22,493 bases of DNA from the NCBI GenBank assembly GCA_046728975.1, contig JBKPFU010000150.1, positions 1-22,493 of the forward strand. Reading direction: 5' to 3'. Source of the stretch: JBKPFU01 sp046728975. GTDB lineage: Bacteria; Actinomycetota; Thermoleophilia; Gaiellales; Gaiellaceae. The notes beneath the pieces were generated by a model. That model saw only the letters and a program-made list of their open reading frames with translations, was not told where the DNA came from and did not search any database. The position numbers were made by a program, and so were the translations under genes. Positions 21,685 through 22,493 of the stretch are shown here, one piece after another; positions within the stretch are counted from its first letter, which is position 1, and every line of letters starts with the position of its first letter.

Positions 21685-22493
21685 ATGGCCGGCCTGATTA
21701 CGGACGAGCCGGAGCTCGCTCGTCAGCTCGCAGACCTGCGCGAGCAACAGCGCGCGATCAGCGGTGTCCTTCACGCCGTCGCCCGGCGCGCAGGGCTCCA
21801 ACCGGTCCTCGAGGAGGTGGTCGAGGCCTGCAGGCGACTCTGCGACGCCGATTACGGAGGACTCTGGCTCCTGGAGGACGAGCTCTTGCACCTGGCGGTA
21901 CATCAGGGCGACCGCGCGGGTGCCGACTACGACAGGCGGCATCCGCATGCACTCGACCGCACGACGGGGGCCGGCCGCGCAGCTGTTACTCGCGAGCCGG
22001 TCCACATTCCCGACGTCCAAGCCGATCCGGAGTACGTCTACCCCGGTCCGCGCTTCTACCGCGCGATGCTCGCAATGCCGATCAAGGTCGAAGAGGATCT
22101 GATCGGCGTCGTCGTGCTCGTGCGGCGCGAACCGCAGCCGTTCACCAACGAGCACATCGCGCTCGTCCAGACCTTCGCCGACCAGGCCGCGATCGCCCTG
22201 ACAAACGCGCGCCTGATCGATGCGGTCGAGCGCCAACGGACGGAGCTGGCTCGGTTCGTCTCACCGCAAGTCGCGGAGCTCATCTCGAGCAGCGACGGCG
22301 AGCAGCTCCTGGCCGGGCACCGCGCCTACATCTCTTGCGTTTTCTGCGATCTCCGCGGCTTCACAGCGTTCGCCGAAACTGCTGCACCCGAGGAGCTCTT
22401 TGACCTGCTGCGCGAGTATCACGCCGCGCTCGGCGAGCTCGTCCCGGCGTACGAAGGGACGCTCGAGCATTTCGCGGGCGATGGCTTGATGGT
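21685..22493 (+). CDS. GAF domain-nucleotide cyclase, N-terminal part
   Basis: Open for 269 codons from ATG 21685 to the right edge; the C-terminus is outside the window. Residues about 5-25 form a short coiled coil (ELARQLADLREQQRAIS). Residues about 30-180 are a GAF sensor domain (LEEVVEACRRLCDADYGGLWLL; HIPDVQADPEY; MLAMPIKVEEDLIGVVVL; FADQAAIALTNARLI). Residues from about 215 start a class III adenylate/guanylate cyclase domain: AYISCVFCDLRGFTAFAE, with the first metal-binding Asp and the LRGFT signature, and LEHFAGDGLMV with the second metal region. The product is probably cAMP or cGMP, but the substrate-selecting residues lie beyond the edge. It is divergent from the glycosyltransferase operon. 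Confidence 0.9.
   Translation, partial: MAGLITDEPELARQLADLREQQRAISGVLHAVARRAGLQPVLEEVVEACRRLCDADYGGLWLLEDELLHLAVHQGDRAGADYDRRHPHALDRTTGAGRAAVTREPVHIPDVQADPEYVYPGPRFYRAMLAMPIKVEEDLIGVVVLVRREPQPFTNEHIALVQTFADQAAIALTNARLIDAVERQRTELARFVSPQVAELISSSDGEQLLAGHRAYISCVFCDLRGFTAFAETAAPEELFDLLREYHAALGELVPAYEGTLEHFAGDGLM

Overview
The window is GC-rich, gene-dense DNA with frequent GTG starts, 1-4 base gene overlaps, actinobacterial-type families (NfeD-like, DHA2 transporters, class E/D-like sortase, DUF7144-like protein) and two likely leaderless starts. This points to the Actinomycetota. Thermoleophilia-type soil bacteria (Gaiellales/Solirubrobacterales) are my best guess, but no marker gene settles it. 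No rRNA, tRNA, insertion sequence, CRISPR array or phage module was seen.

Layout. 1-300: start of a minus-strand DUF4118 (KdpD-like) membrane sensor, cut by the window edge. 411-691: small CsbD-like stress protein with a clear terminator. 745-5093: LysR regulator, an AT-richer regulatory gap with a perfect dyad and a leader hairpin, then two secreted substrate-binding proteins of different families with no permease or ATPase genes beside them. 5141-7282: a possible 13-residue leader ORF and a holin-like/phosphodiesterase fusion. 7337-9763: K+ channel, DHA2 exporter and a 5-TM protein, apparently co-transcribed, facing a second DHA2 exporter (9784-11430, minus). 11515-13934: SCP2-like protein overlapping a glycogen-debranching-type enzyme. 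13954-16583: minus-strand membrane-protein operon (6-TM protein, RDD protein, DUF7144-like protein). 16689-17239: 59-residue membrane peptide and short NfeD-like protein. 17431-17718: unknown small protein, divergent from a GH26-like glycosidase (17808-18752).

The most striking locus is the minus-strand operon 21668-18749: a processive GT2 glycosyltransferase, a 51-residue ORF missing from ordinary gene size cut-offs that is little more than an LPFTG sorting signal, a sortase, and a PgaB-like polysaccharide deacetylase. Spacings are 3 nt, 1-nt overlap (TGATG) and 2 nt. The GH26-like glycosidase meets this operon tail to tail, the two stop codons sharing one CTAG. Together these look like a compact system that makes, trims and deacetylates a surface polysaccharide and uses a sortase with a micro-substrate. 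That function is inferred from gene content only. A GAF plus nucleotide cyclase gene starts divergently from the operon and runs off the right edge (21685-22493).
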